Assembly: GCF_002960445.1 (NCBI RefSeq)
Contig: NZ_POJD01000142.1
Span: forward strand, 1-64,000
DNA: 64,000 bases
Direction of reading: 5' to 3'
DNA from: Streptococcus suis
Lineage (GTDB): Bacteria; Bacillota; Bacilli; Lactobacillales; Streptococcaceae
Shown: positions 43,647 through 52,596 of the stretch, piece by piece
Numbering within the stretch: position 1 is the stretch's first letter
Layout of the letters: each line of letters starts with the position of its first letter
Program-made: the position numbers and the translations under genes
The notes under the pieces: model-generated
Told to the model about the DNA's origin: nothing
The model's input: only the letters and a program-made list of their open reading frames with translations
The model's database searches: none

Positions 43647-44267
43647 ATGGATAACTTAGAATTTTTAGTTCAAGAGATTACCAATCGCCTTCTAGACCGT
43701 CTGAATAGTAGTTCCCATCAAATCAGTCTGTATCTTATCGGTGATAAATCAGTAGGCGGTTTCTTAGATGGAGAGTATCGTATTGTAGAAGGTATTGATG
43801 AGGCAGAGCATATCATTGCAAATGGCCTATCTTTAGATTCACTGTTAAGGATTTCTCAGCTTTGTCCCAATAATTCAGAGGAGATGGAAGTTGTTACTAG
43901 TTTGTTAGCAGGTAGAAAGGTCTTGGTTTCAAAGGAATCATTTGCTATAGACTGCTATAAACAGTCAGCTAAGAACTTGCTCTTCCAAGAACTACTTCAA
44001 AGAAAATTGAAACTGGAGCAATATGGTGTGCAGTTTTACTCACAGAAAGACTTGCCAGCCTTATTGAAACAAGAACATATTGAGGTTCAATCCACTCATC
44101 AAACTCCTGAAAAAAATGTTTCAAAGAAGGTCAAACTCATTACAGAATCTAGGCTGAGAGCTTTAGAATTGGAAGATGATGGAGTATTTCATGTTGAAAA
44201 GGGAACCATTATAACAGCCTTGGCGCGCGACTATCTAAATCGTCGTAGAATAACAATCATAGAATAA
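43647..44267 (+). CDS. pduM: PduM-like microcompartment protein
   Basis: This 206-residue protein of unknown biochemical function resembles PduM. The N-terminal helix (NLEFLVQEITNRLLDRL) aligns with that of PduM, and the C-terminus (VFHVEKGTIITALARDYLNRR, ending in I-T-I-I-E) matches the PduM ending. PduM is known to be needed for proper microcompartment formation in Salmonella. The middle is divergent. The C-terminal module also resembles the N-terminus of the EutT-like protein two genes upstream. Confidence 0.72.
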   Translation: MDNLEFLVQEITNRLLDRLNSSSHQISLYLIGDKSVGGFLDGEYRIVEGIDEAEHIIANGLSLDSLLRISQLCPNNSEEMEVVTSLLAGRKVLVSKESFAIDCYKQSAKNLLFQELLQRKLKLEQYGVQFYSQKDLPALLKQEHIEVQSTHQTPEKNVSKKVKLITESRLRALELEDDGVFHVEKGTIITALARDYLNRRRITIIE

Positions 44268-44280
44268 AAGGAGAGAGAGT

Positions 44281-44559
44281 ATGTTTGTTGGAACAGTAAA
44301 AGGGAGTCTTTGGGCTACTAGAAAAGATGAGAACTTAAATGGATTGAAGTTTTTAGTGGTCGAGCGCCAACTAAATGATCAACAAACAGATCCATCATTG
44401 GTTGTTGTCGCAGATTGCATCGGTGCTGGGGAAGGTGATCAGGTAATGGTGACTACAGGCAGTGCAGCTAGAGTTAGCTTGAATAGAGAAAATGTTCCTG
44501 TTGATATGGTAGTTGTTGCTATTATTGATAAGGTTGAGTACACAGCTGATGCAGAATAA
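44281..44559 (+). CDS. eutN: Pentameric shell vertex protein EutN/PduN
   Basis: This 92-residue BMC-V protein caps the shell vertices. FVGTVKGSLWATRKDENLNG at the N-terminus, VVADCIGAGEGDQVMVTTGSAAR in the middle and IDKVEYTA at the end match EutN/CcmL. It is the only vertex protein in the locus. Confidence 0.94.
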   Translation: MFVGTVKGSLWATRKDENLNGLKFLVVERQLNDQQTDPSLVVVADCIGAGEGDQVMVTTGSAARVSLNRENVPVDMVVVAIIDKVEYTADAE

Positions 44560-44586
44560 ATTCACTAGAAAGTGAGAAGGGGAATT

Positions 44587-45684
44587 ATGAGTATAAATGA
44601 AATCATCATATACATCATGGTCCTATTTATGTTGGCCGGTGCAGTTGATAAATGTATCGGAGGGAAATTAGGACTTAGTGAAAAATTTGAGGAAGGTATC
44701 ATGGCCATGGGGGCTTTGGCACTTTCGATGGCCGGTATCATGGTTGTTGCACCATTATTAGCGGATATTCTCAAACCAATTATTGTCCCACTATATGGCA
44801 TGGTTGGAGCAGACCCATCTATTTTTGCTACAACATTCATTGCTAACGATATGGGCGGAGCACCATTAGCTCTTAGTCTAGCTGATGATCCTGTAGTTGG
44901 AAACTTTGCTGCCTATGTATTAGGTTCTATGATGGGGCCAACTATCGTATTTACTATCCCAGTTGCCTTGGGAATCATCGAGAAAGATGATCGTCCATTA
45001 CTGGCTAGAGGTATTTTATATGGCTTAGTGACAGTTCCGGTGGGTTGTTTAGTTGGAGGATTCTTGGTTCCAGGCTTATCTGCAGGAACATTAATGATTA
45101 ACCTCATTCCAATAGTGATTGTTTCTGCATTGATTTTTGTCGGTCTATTGTTAGCACCGAATGGAATGATTAAAGGCTTTGAGATTTTTGGTCATATCAT
45201 TGTAGTGATTGCAACTCTCGGTTTGGCCTTTGGTGCAGCACAGCTATTGACAGGCAATGAATGGTTAAATAGCCTCTATCCGAGTGGAGCTGAAACTCTT
45301 ATGGAAGCCTTTGGTGTAGTTGGTTCCATTGCAGTGACCTTGGCAGGAGCCTTTGGTTTAGTAGCTATCTTTACAAAGGTTGCCAACAAACCACTCTCAG
45401 CAATTGGTAAATCTCTTGGTATGAATGAAGTCGGTGCAGCAGGTCTAGTCGCATCTTTGGCCAACAATATTGCCATGTTCCAAATGATGAAAGACATGGA
45501 CAAACGAGGTAAGATTATTAACGTTGCCTTTGCTGTATCAGCATCATTTGTTATCGGCGATCACTTGGGCTTCACAGCAGGTCAAAATCCAGATATGATT
45601 CTTCCGATGATGGTCGGAAAATTGGTTGGTGGTGTAACAGCAGTCCTACTTGCTTTTGTGCTCACTAAAAAAGAAGCTGAGTAG
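44587..45684 (+). CDS. eutH: Ethanolamine permease
   Basis: This 365-residue polytopic membrane protein has about eleven helices and belongs to the EutH family. Conserved stretches include GAVDKCIGGKLGLSEKFEEG, FIANDMGGAPLALSLADDP, LGSMMGPTIVFTIPVALG and AFAVSASFVIGDHLGFTAG. It imports ethanolamine when the external level is low. ATG 44587 lies behind AGAAGGGG; an in-frame GTG at 44572 is less likely. Confidence 0.95.
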   Translation: MSINEIIIYIMVLFMLAGAVDKCIGGKLGLSEKFEEGIMAMGALALSMAGIMVVAPLLADILKPIIVPLYGMVGADPSIFATTFIANDMGGAPLALSLADDPVVGNFAAYVLGSMMGPTIVFTIPVALGIIEKDDRPLLARGILYGLVTVPVGCLVGGFLVPGLSAGTLMINLIPIVIVSALIFVGLLLAPNGMIKGFEIFGHIIVVIATLGLAFGAAQLLTGNEWLNSLYPSGAETLMEAFGVVGSIAVTLAGAFGLVAIFTKVANKPLSAIGKSLGMNEVGAAGLVASLANNIAMFQMMKDMDKRGKIINVAFAVSASFVIGDHLGFTAGQNPDMILPMMVGKLVGGVTAVLLAFVLTKKEAE

Positions 45685-45695
45685 AGGAGGACTTT

Positions 45696-46148
45696 ATGAG
45701 TGACATCAATCGTAGCCAGATAGAAGAACTGGTGAGAAAAATTTTATTAGAAAGTTTTGTAGCAGGAGATGCCTTTAAAAAGTCTAGTTCGACAGGTATT
45801 GTTTCCTTCAACCTACCTCATATAGAGGTTAGGCCTGAGGATCGTTTAGACACAGGCAATAGCAAGGATGTGGTCTATACCCGTGACCTCCTAACTTTGG
45901 AAGAAAGTCCTCGTCTGGGACTTGGCTTAATGACAATGGAAAAAACAACCTTCCCATGGCATCTTGACTATGATGAAGTGGATTATGTCATTGAAGGACA
46001 ATTGGATATTATCACTGGCAATGAGGTGATGACCGCTGGTCCTGGTGAAATTCTCTTTATTCCTAAGGGAAGTGATATTCAATTTTCTGTTAGAGATAAG
46101 GCAAGGTTTATCTATGTAACCTATCCTGCGGATTGGCAAAATCAGTAA
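45696..46148 (+). CDS. eutQ: EutQ-like cupin protein with N-terminal targeting helix
   Basis: This 150-residue protein ends in a cupin barrel (about 50-150) typical of the EutQ C-terminus: DEVDYVIEGQLDI, AGPGEILFIPKGSDIQFS. EutQ is needed for ethanolamine use and has been reported to have acetate kinase activity in Salmonella. The first 20 residues (MSDINRSQIEELVRKILLES) are an encapsulation-type helix in place of the usual EutQ N-terminal module. Four bases after GGAGG-like AGAGGAGG in the leader are in order for a strong start. Confidence 0.87.
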   Translation: MSDINRSQIEELVRKILLESFVAGDAFKKSSSTGIVSFNLPHIEVRPEDRLDTGNSKDVVYTRDLLTLEESPRLGLGLMTMEKTTFPWHLDYDEVDYVIEGQLDIITGNEVMTAGPGEILFIPKGSDIQFSVRDKARFIYVTYPADWQNQ

Positions 46149-46165
46149 AAATTTTTAAAACAAAA

Positions 46166-46190
46166 TGTAAGCGTTATCGCATTAGGCGAT
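46166..46190 (+). promoter_or_regulatory. Catabolite-responsive element and small hairpin before pduB
   Basis: TGTAAGCGTTATCG (46166-46179) matches 13 of 14 positions of the cre consensus TGWAANCGNTNWCA. A 5-bp hairpin (ATCGC/GCGAT, 46176-46190) with a 5-base loop overlaps its end. There is no clear promoter beside it, so CcpA could act as a roadblock to transcription entering the pdu genes. The loop has five bases and does not fit the ANTAR pattern. Confidence 0.6.
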
Positions 46191-46223
46191 GTAAATGAAA
46201 ACAAAAAATAGAGGAAGATTATT

Positions 46224-46925
46224 ATGGCAAACAAATGTAATGTTACCGAATTTATTGGTTCAAACCCTATTGGTGATACTATTGGATTGGTGATTGCAAA
46301 TGTCGATCAACAAGTACTCAGTGCGATGAAGTTGGAAAAATCTTACCGTTCACTTGGTGTGGTAGGTGCTCGTACTGGTGCTGGTCCTCACATTATGGCT
46401 GCAGATGAAGCAGTAAAAGCAACCAACACAGAAATTGTTAAAATTGAATTACCACGTGATACCAAAGGTGGTGCTGGTCACGGTAGCTTGATTATCTTTG
46501 GTGGTGATGATGTTTCAGACGTGAAACGGGCGGTAGAAGTAACTCTTGGTGATATTGCTCGTACATTCGGTGATGTCTATGCCAATGAAGCAGGTCATAT
46601 CGAATTGCAATATACTGCTCGTGCTAGCCATGCTTGTCAAGCAGCTTTTGGTGCAGAAGTTGGTCGTGCATTTGGTTTGATTGTTGGGGCTCCAGCTGCT
46701 ATTGGTGTTGTCATGGCAGATACAGCTGTAAAAGCAGCAGATGTTGATGTAATCGGATATGCTTCTCCAGGAAATGGAACAAGTAATTCAAATGAAACCA
46801 TTCTCTTCATCAGTGGTGATTCTGGTGCTGTTCGTCAAGCTGTGATCTCTGCCCGTGAAATCGGTAAAGAATTGTTAGGTACGCTTGGTGATACTCCAGT
46901 TAACTCTCAACCTTCATACATCTGA
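46224..46925 (+). CDS. pduB: Microcompartment shell protein PduB (short form)
   Basis: This 233-residue tandem BMC trimer has GLVIANVDQQVLSAMKLEKS, VGARTGAGPHIMAADEAVKA, ELPRDTKGGAGHGSLI and IELQYTARASHACQAAFG, nearly invariant in PduB. It starts at the position of the short PduB' of Salmonella; the 37-residue N-terminal extension of long PduB is missing, and an in-frame stop at 46209-46211 excludes a longer start. It is the first pdu gene after the cre site. Confidence 0.95.
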   Translation: MANKCNVTEFIGSNPIGDTIGLVIANVDQQVLSAMKLEKSYRSLGVVGARTGAGPHIMAADEAVKATNTEIVKIELPRDTKGGAGHGSLIIFGGDDVSDVKRAVEVTLGDIARTFGDVYANEAGHIELQYTARASHACQAAFGAEVGRAFGLIVGAPAAIGVVMADTAVKAADVDVIGYASPGNGTSNSNETILFISGDSGAVRQAVISAREIGKELLGTLGDTPVNSQPSYI

Positions 46926-46944
46926 TAGATAGGGAGAAAGAAAT

Positions 46945-48606
46945 ATGAAATCAAAACGTTTTGAGGCATTAAGTAACCGCCCAATCAACCAAGACGGATT
47001 TGTAACAGAGTGGGTTGAAGAAGGTCTTATTGCAATGGAAAGCCCCAACGATCCAAAACCAAGTATCAAAATTGTCAATGGTAAAGTGGTTGAATTGGAT
47101 GGGAAGCCAAAAGAAGAATTTGACTTGATTGATCAGTTTATTGCAAACTATGGTATTGATCTGGCTCATGCAGAAGAAGTCGTGAAGATGGACTCGAAAG
47201 AGATTGCCAATATGATTTTGACTCCTTCTGTACCTCGTTCTGAAATTGTTAAATTGACCAAGGCTATGACTCCAGCTAAAATTGTTGAAGTTGTTAGTCA
47301 TATGAACGTCGTAGAAATTATGATGGCTGTTCAGAAAATGCGTACCCGCAAACAGACAGCTACTCAATCACACGTTACTAACGTAAACGATAACCCTGTT
47401 CAAATTGCAGCGGATGCGGCAGAAGGTGCCCTTCGTGGATTTGCAGAGCAAGAAACAACTGTTGCGGTTGCTCGTTATGCCCCATTCAACGCCTTAGGGA
47501 TTATGATTGGTTCTCAAGTTGGTCGTCCAGGTGTATTGACCCAATGTGCCTTGGAAGAAGCAACCGAGCTAGACCTTGGTATGAGAGGATTTACAGCCTA
47601 CGCTGAAACCATTTCTGTTTATGGTACGGAAGATGTCTTTACAGACGGTGACGATACTCCGTGGTCTAAAGCCTTCTTGGCATCTGCCTATGCTTCTCGT
47701 GGTCTGAAGATGCGTTTCACATCAGGTACTGGTGCAGAAGTGCAGATGGGGCAAGCAGAAGGCAAATCCATGCTCTATCTTGAAGCTCGTTGCTTGTATA
47801 TCACAAAAGCAGCTGGTGTACAAGGTACCCAAAACGGTTCTGTATCTTGTATCGGTATTCCTGCGGCCGTTCCAAGTGGTATCCGTGCAGTCATTGCTGA
47901 AAACTTGATTGCTACCATGCTTGACTTGGAATGTGCTTCTTCAAATGACCAAACCTTTACTCATTCAGACCTCCGTCGTTCTGTCCGCACCTTGATGCAA
48001 TTGGCGCCAGGTACAGACTTCATCAACTCAGGTTACTCTTCTACACCAAACTACGACAACATGTTTGCTGGTTCTAACTGGGATGCAGAAGACTACGATG
48101 ATTACAATATCTTGCAACGTGACTTGCGTGTTGATGGTGGTTTGCGTCCAGCTCGCGAAGAGGAAGTTGTTCAAGTTCGCCGTAAAGCAGCCAAAGTTAT
48201 GCAAGCCCTCTTCAAAGGTCTTGGTTTACCAGCTATTACAGATGAGGAAGTTGAAGCAGCTACCTACGCCCATGGTTCAAAAGATATGCCAGAGCGTGAC
48301 AAGGTTGAAGACATCAAGGCAGCTGTTAATCTCTTAGAACGCGGTGTACAAGGCGTAGACCTCATTAAAGCCCTTGCCAATAATGGTTTCCCAGATGTTG
48401 CCAATGAGCTTGTAAATCTCTTCAAACAACGTGTTGCTGGAGATTTCTTGCAAACATCTGCTATCTTTGACCGCAATTGGAATGTTATCTCTGCAATCAA
48501 CTCACCAAATGACTACGTCGGTGTCGGCACAGGTCACCGTCTGGTTGGAGAGGAATGGGAAAAAGTGAAGAACATTCCAAATGCCATTGATCCACGTGAT
48601 ATCTAG
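46945..48606 (+). CDS. pduC: Propanediol (or glycerol) dehydratase large subunit
   Basis: This 553-residue TIM-barrel subunit of the adenosylcobalamin-dependent diol dehydratase has the typical start MKSKRFEALSNRPINQDGF, RTRKTPATQ-like KQTATQSHVTNVNDNPVQIA, and ARCLYITKAAGVQGTQNGSVSC. With PduD and PduE it converts 1,2-propanediol to propionaldehyde, and possibly glycerol to 3-hydroxypropionaldehyde; sequence alone does not separate the two. Confidence 0.96.
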   Translation: MKSKRFEALSNRPINQDGFVTEWVEEGLIAMESPNDPKPSIKIVNGKVVELDGKPKEEFDLIDQFIANYGIDLAHAEEVVKMDSKEIANMILTPSVPRSEIVKLTKAMTPAKIVEVVSHMNVVEIMMAVQKMRTRKQTATQSHVTNVNDNPVQIAADAAEGALRGFAEQETTVAVARYAPFNALGIMIGSQVGRPGVLTQCALEEATELDLGMRGFTAYAETISVYGTEDVFTDGDDTPWSKAFLASAYASRGLKMRFTSGTGAEVQMGQAEGKSMLYLEARCLYITKAAGVQGTQNGSVSCIGIPAAVPSGIRAVIAENLIATMLDLECASSNDQTFTHSDLRRSVRTLMQLAPGTDFINSGYSSTPNYDNMFAGSNWDAEDYDDYNILQRDLRVDGGLRPAREEEVVQVRRKAAKVMQALFKGLGLPAITDEEVEAATYAHGSKDMPERDKVEDIKAAVNLLERGVQGVDLIKALANNGFPDVANELVNLFKQRVAGDFLQTSAIFDRNWNVISAINSPNDYVGVGTGHRLVGEEWEKVKNIPNAIDPRDI

Positions 48607-48618
48607 GAGGTAATCATT

Positions 48619-49284
48619 ATGACAACCATCAATGAGGACGTACTACGTTCCATTATTGCAGAAGTAATCAAGGAAGTTGGCCTGACAAATCCTACTCCTG
48701 CAACTCAAACTACTACAACTACCAAGAAAGAAGTCCTGCCAGAAAAGGCTGTTGTTCGCACCATTGGCGTTGCCAAACCAAGCCAATCTGTTGATGAAGT
48801 GGTTATTGCAGTTGGTCCTGCTTTTGGCACACAACAAACCAAGACCATGGTTGATATCCCTCATACAGAAGTGTTACGACAAGTGATTGCAGGTATTGAA
48901 GAAGAAGGGCTGAAAGCGCGTGTTGTGAAAGTTTATCGTTCATCAGATGTTGCCTTTGTAGCAGTAGAAGGCGACCACCTATCTGGTTCAGGCATTTCAA
49001 TCGGTATTCAGTCTAAGGGAACAACAGTTATTCACCAAAGAGATTTACCACCATTGAGTAACTTAGAACTCTTCCCACAAGCACCACTGTTGACAGCTGA
49101 TACTTACCGTTTAATTGGTAAAAATGCTGCTAAATATGCCAAAGGTGAAACACCAAACCCTGTTCCAACCTTGAATGACCAAATGGCTCGTCCTAAGTAC
49201 CAAGCCTATTCAGCCTTGCTTCATATCAAAGAAACCAAGCTTGTTGAAAAAGGTCGTCCAGCTGATGAAATTGAATTGATTTAA
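48619..49284 (+). CDS. pduD: Propanediol dehydratase medium subunit
   Basis: This 221-residue subunit binds the cofactor together with Pdu[44 protein letters not shown] and [20 protein letters not shown] are characteristic. The first 20 residues ([20 protein letters not shown]) are the encapsulation helix known from Salmonella PduD, followed by a Thr-rich linker. GGAGG lies 6 bases upstream. Confidence 0.95.
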   Translation: MTTINEDVLRSIIAEVIKEVGLTNPTPATQTTTTTKKEVLPEKAVVRTIGVAKPSQSVDEVVIAVGPAFGTQQTKTMVDIPHTEVLRQVIAGIEEEGLKARVVKVYRSSDVAFVAVEGDHLSGSGISIGIQSKGTTVIHQRDLPPLSNLELFPQAPLLTADTYRLIGKNAAKYAKGETPNPVPTLNDQMARPKYQAYSALLHIKETKLVEKGRPADEIELI

Positions 49285-49308
49285 GAAAATCTTCAAGGAG
49301 AAATCGAA

Positions 49309-49815
49309 ATGAGTGAATCAGTAGAACTATTAGTAAGAAAAATCTTAGAAGAGATGAATGGACACGACAAACCTGTAACCAGTGGTCTACCAAAAGGTAC
49401 AGAAGCTACTGCAGCAGACTATCCGATTGCACAAAAACACCCAGACTGGATTGTTGTTGGTGATAACAAGAAATTTGAAGATATTACCTTGGAAAATATT
49501 GTCAATGGTAGTATCACTTCAAAAGACTTGCGGATTAAGCCAGAAATCCTCTTAAAACAAGGAGAAATCGCGCGTAATGCTGGTCGTGAAGCTATCGAAT
49601 ACAATTTCTCACGCGCGGCAGAATTGACCAAGGTACCAGATGAACGCGTATTGGAAATCTATAATGCCCTTCGTCCTTACCGTTCTTCTAAGCAAGAACT
49701 ATTGGACATCGCAAATGAACTTGAAAATGTCTATGGCGCGAAAATCTGTTCAGGATTTGTCCGTGAAGCAGCAGAACACTATGAACGTCGTAAGAAACTA
49801 AAAGGTGATAACTAA
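49309..49815 (+). CDS. pduE: Propanediol dehydratase small subunit
   Basis: This 168-residue small subunit has YPIAQKHPDWIVVGDNKKFEDITL-type sequence, LRIKPEILLKQGEIARNAGR and LEIYNALRPYRSSKQEL. It also starts with a targeting helix (SESVELLVRKILEEM). It completes the PduCDE dehydratase. Confidence 0.95.
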   Translation: MSESVELLVRKILEEMNGHDKPVTSGLPKGTEATAADYPIAQKHPDWIVVGDNKKFEDITLENIVNGSITSKDLRIKPEILLKQGEIARNAGREAIEYNFSRAAELTKVPDERVLEIYNALRPYRSSKQELLDIANELENVYGAKICSGFVREAAEHYERRKKLKGDN

Positions 49816-49842
49816 TCTGAAAATCGAAAGGAGGAAGAAGGA

Positions 49843-51696
49843 ATGAAGTATATTATCGGTATTGACATTGGAAATTCATCAACTGAGTCTGCCTTAGCTC
49901 AGCTATACGATAATGGAACCGTCCAGTTTCTGTCCTCTGCGATTGCAGATACAACTGGTATCAAGGGAACAAAAGAAAATGTTCATGGCATATATCAGTC
50001 CCTGAAATTACTCTTAGAACCAACCAATCTTAGTATCAAAGATATTTCTTTGATCCGTATCAATGAAGCAACTCCTGTAATTGGAGATGTTGCTATGGAA
50101 ACCATTACGGAAACTGTCATTACAGAATCTACCATGATTGGCCACAACCCAAGGACACCAGGTGGACTTGGGTTGGGGGTTGGTTATACCGTTGACATCT
50201 TGGACTTGATCAATAAGCCAATGACAGATAGCTATATCGTTGTGGCTTCTAAGCAAGTGGATTTCGATGCGGTGGCCCAACTTATCAATGCCTATGTTTC
50301 AAGAGGATATAAGATTGTCGGTGCGGTCTTGCAGGCTGATGACGGTGTCTTAGTTAATAATCGCTTAGAGAAAAAGATACCGATTGTAGATGAAATTTCC
50401 TATATAGATAAGGTGCCTTTAGGGATGTTGGCGGCGGTTGAGGTTGCAGAAGTTGGTAAAGTCATTTCCCAACTCTCCAATCCTTATGGTATTGCGACGG
50501 TCTTTCAGTTGGATGCACAGGATACCAAGCAGGTCGTTCCGATTGCCCGTGCCCTGATTGGAAATCGTTCAGCCGTTGTCATCAAAACACCAAAAGGAGA
50601 TGTTCAAGCAAGGACAATTCCTGCTGGAACTATCAAGATTATTGGTCAGCAACAGAATACCAGCGTTGATATTTCAAAAGGTGCAGAAGCCATTATGGAC
50701 CATGTTTCCCGTATTCAACATATTGAAAATGTTCTGGGTGAAGCAGGCACAAATGTGGGTGGTATGCTTGAGAAAGTCCGGCTTACCATGGCAAATTTAA
50801 CTGAGAAACAACTGGATCAGATTAAGATTCAGGATATTCTGGCAGTGGATACTTTTGCTCCTATCACTGTAAAAGGTGGTCTTGCCGGAGAATTTTCAAT
50901 GGAGCAGGCCGTTGGAATTGCCTCCATGGTTAACTCTGACAGATTACAGATGTCCCTTATTGCTCAGGAAGTTGAAAAGGAATTGGGTGTACCTGTTGAA
51001 ATCGGGGGAGCTGAGGCTCACTCAGCTATTCTTGGAGCTTTAACAACACCAGGTACTAGTCAACCAATGGCTATTCTAGACCTTGGGGCTGGTTCCACAG
51101 ATGCCTCCATTATTAACCAAAAAGGGGATATCCAAGCTGTCCACCTAGCTGGTGCTGGTGATATGGTCACCATGCTTATTAACACAGAGTTGGGTCTTGA
51201 AGATAGGCATTTGGCAGAGGATATTAAAAAATACCCCCTTGCCAAGGTAGAAAGTATTTTCCATATTCGACATGAGGATGGCAGTGTCCAATTCTTTGAC
51301 AAACCTCTGAGCGGAGATTTATTTGCCCGAGTAGTCATCGTCAAAGACACTGGAGAATTAGTACCGCTTGACACAGACTATTCTATCGAAAAAATCAAGA
51401 TTGTTCGCCAGACAGCCAAAGAAAGAGTCTTTGTGACCAACGCCATTCGGGCCTTAAAGACGGTCAGTCCAACTCAAGACATCAGAGATATTCCATTTGT
51501 GGTTATAGTAGGCGGGTCCGCCTTAGACTTTGAAGTACCGCAGTTGATAACCGATGCCCTATCTCAGAGCAATATCGTGGCTGGTCGAGGAAATATCCGA
51601 GGAACTTCTGGACCAAGAAATGCAGTAGCAACAGGTTTGGTACTTTCATACTGTAAAGAAGAGTGGGGTGATGCTTATGTTCTATCAAGCAACTAA
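49843..51696 (+). CDS. pduG: Diol dehydratase reactivase large subunit
   Basis: This 617-residue ATPase with an actin-like fold has IIGIDIGNSSTESALAQL at the N-terminus, the central AVDTFAPITVKGGLAGEFSMEQAVGIASM, and AILDLGAGSTDASII as second phosphate loop. Together with PduH it swaps inactive cofactor out of PduCDE. The stop overlaps the pduH start. GGAGGAAG lies 5' to the ATG. Confidence 0.96.
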   Translation: MKYIIGIDIGNSSTESALAQLYDNGTVQFLSSAIADTTGIKGTKENVHGIYQSLKLLLEPTNLSIKDISLIRINEATPVIGDVAMETITETVITESTMIGHNPRTPGGLGLGVGYTVDILDLINKPMTDSYIVVASKQVDFDAVAQLINAYVSRGYKIVGAVLQADDGVLVNNRLEKKIPIVDEISYIDKVPLGMLAAVEVAEVGKVISQLSNPYGIATVFQLDAQDTKQVVPIARALIGNRSAVVIKTPKGDVQARTIPAGTIKIIGQQQNTSVDISKGAEAIMDHVSRIQHIENVLGEAGTNVGGMLEKVRLTMANLTEKQLDQIKIQDILAVDTFAPITVKGGLAGEFSMEQAVGIASMVNSDRLQMSLIAQEVEKELGVPVEIGGAEAHSAILGALTTPGTSQPMAILDLGAGSTDASIINQKGDIQAVHLAGAGDMVTMLINTELGLEDRHLAEDIKKYPLAKVESIFHIRHEDGSVQFFDKPLSGDLFARVVIVKDTGELVPLDTDYSIEKIKIVRQTAKERVFVTNAIRALKTVSPTQDIRDIPFVVIVGGSALDFEVPQLITDALSQSNIVAGRGNIRGTSGPRNAVATGLVLSYCKEEWGDAYVLSSN

Positions 51697-52057
51697 GCCA
51701 GTTATTCTTATTTACAAGTTGGGAAAGGTGCCTGAAGAAAAGTTGACTCAGTTAGTGCTTGGTATGGAGGAAGAAGGAATTCCATTTTTAAAAGAAACTA
51801 TAGAACTTTCTTCGGAAAGTATCGTTTCTCTGGCCCATCAAGCTGCTCAGTCCTCACCACTCTCGGTTGGTTTAGCTATCAATGAAAGAGAAATTGTTCT
51901 CCATTATCGAAATTTACAAACGGAACAGTTTTTCTATCGTTTAAGTAACTATCCAAACCAGTCTAATCGTGTCTTAAGGATTTTAGGGACTAATGCAGCT
52001 AAACTTGTTAAAGGAACTCCATTGATACAGGATTCTGCCTTGGAAACATCCTTTTAG
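51671..52057 (+). CDS. pduH: Diol dehydratase reactivase small subunit
   Basis: About 128 residues. The protein resembles the dehydratase beta-subunit fold, as in DdrB/PduH: KPVILIYKLGKV.EEKLTQLVLGMEEEGIPF and AAQSSPLSVGLAINEREIVLHYRNL. Its exact start is not settled (GTG 51668, ATG 51671 or ATG 51677), all inside the end of pduG, which suggests coupled translation. Confidence 0.9.
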   Translation: MLMFYQATKPVILIYKLGKVPEEKLTQLVLGMEEEGIPFLKETIELSSESIVSLAHQAAQSSPLSVGLAINEREIVLHYRNLQTEQFFYRLSNYPNQSNRVLRILGTNAAKLVKGTPLIQDSALETSF

Positions 52058-52080
52058 AAATAGGTAATCGGAGAGAAAAG

Positions 52081-52575
52081 ATGACACAAAATCAAATCGA
52101 TGAAATCCTGCTTCAAAGAATCATTCAAAAATGTCAAGAGCTCTTAGAAAAAAAAGATGATTTACACAGCATAAATCTCTATGACCTAGCTTTTGATATT
52201 GTAAATCGTGCCAGAGAAAAAGCACAGGAATTGAAAGTACCTGTTGTGATTACCCTGGTGGATGCAGGTGCTCATGTAATCCTATCCTATCGCATGGAAG
52301 ATTCCCTTTTGGTTAGCTACGATATGGCCTATAAAAAAGCCTACACAGCTGTTGGCATGAAAATGCAGTCAAAAGACCTAGCTCTATTAACAAAACCCAA
52401 CCATTGGCTCTTTCAACTAGAAACAATGTCAGAAGGTCAGATTGTTAGTTTAGCAGGTGGAATTCCTATTTATTCCAAGGGACGGATTATCGGAGCAATT
52501 GGTATCAGTGGCGGCAACGCCATAGAAGATCAAACAATTGCCGAGTATGCAATTGAAGAAATAAATCTAAAATAA
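52081..52575 (+). CDS. PduO C-terminal-like (GlcG/HbpS family) protein, stand-alone
   Basis: This 164-residue protein corresponds to the C-terminal domain of Salmonella PduO, the GlcG/HbpS-like fold (DUF336). The core has VVITLVDAGAHVILSYRMED, SYDMAYKKAYTAVG, GGIPIYSKGRIIGAIGISGG. About 40 extra N-terminal residues form a charged helix that could be a targeting segment. The adenosyltransferase half of PduO is encoded separately at 5033 and 22086. Members can bind heme or corrinoids; the substrate here is unknown. Confidence 0.8.
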   Translation: MTQNQIDEILLQRIIQKCQELLEKKDDLHSINLYDLAFDIVNRAREKAQELKVPVVITLVDAGAHVILSYRMEDSLLVSYDMAYKKAYTAVGMKMQSKDLALLTKPNHWLFQLETMSEGQIVSLAGGIPIYSKGRIIGAIGISGGNAIEDQTIAEYAIEEINLK

Positions 52576-52596
52576 TATTAGAAGGAGATTCTCACG

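Noticed and set aside
46176-46190. ANTAR-type hairpin before pduB
   Set aside because: The loop has five bases and there is no second hairpin or terminator, so it does not meet the motif.
52081-52575. Calling this gene pduO
   Set aside because: It matches only the C-terminal GlcG/HbpS-like half; the adenosyltransferase half is elsewhere.
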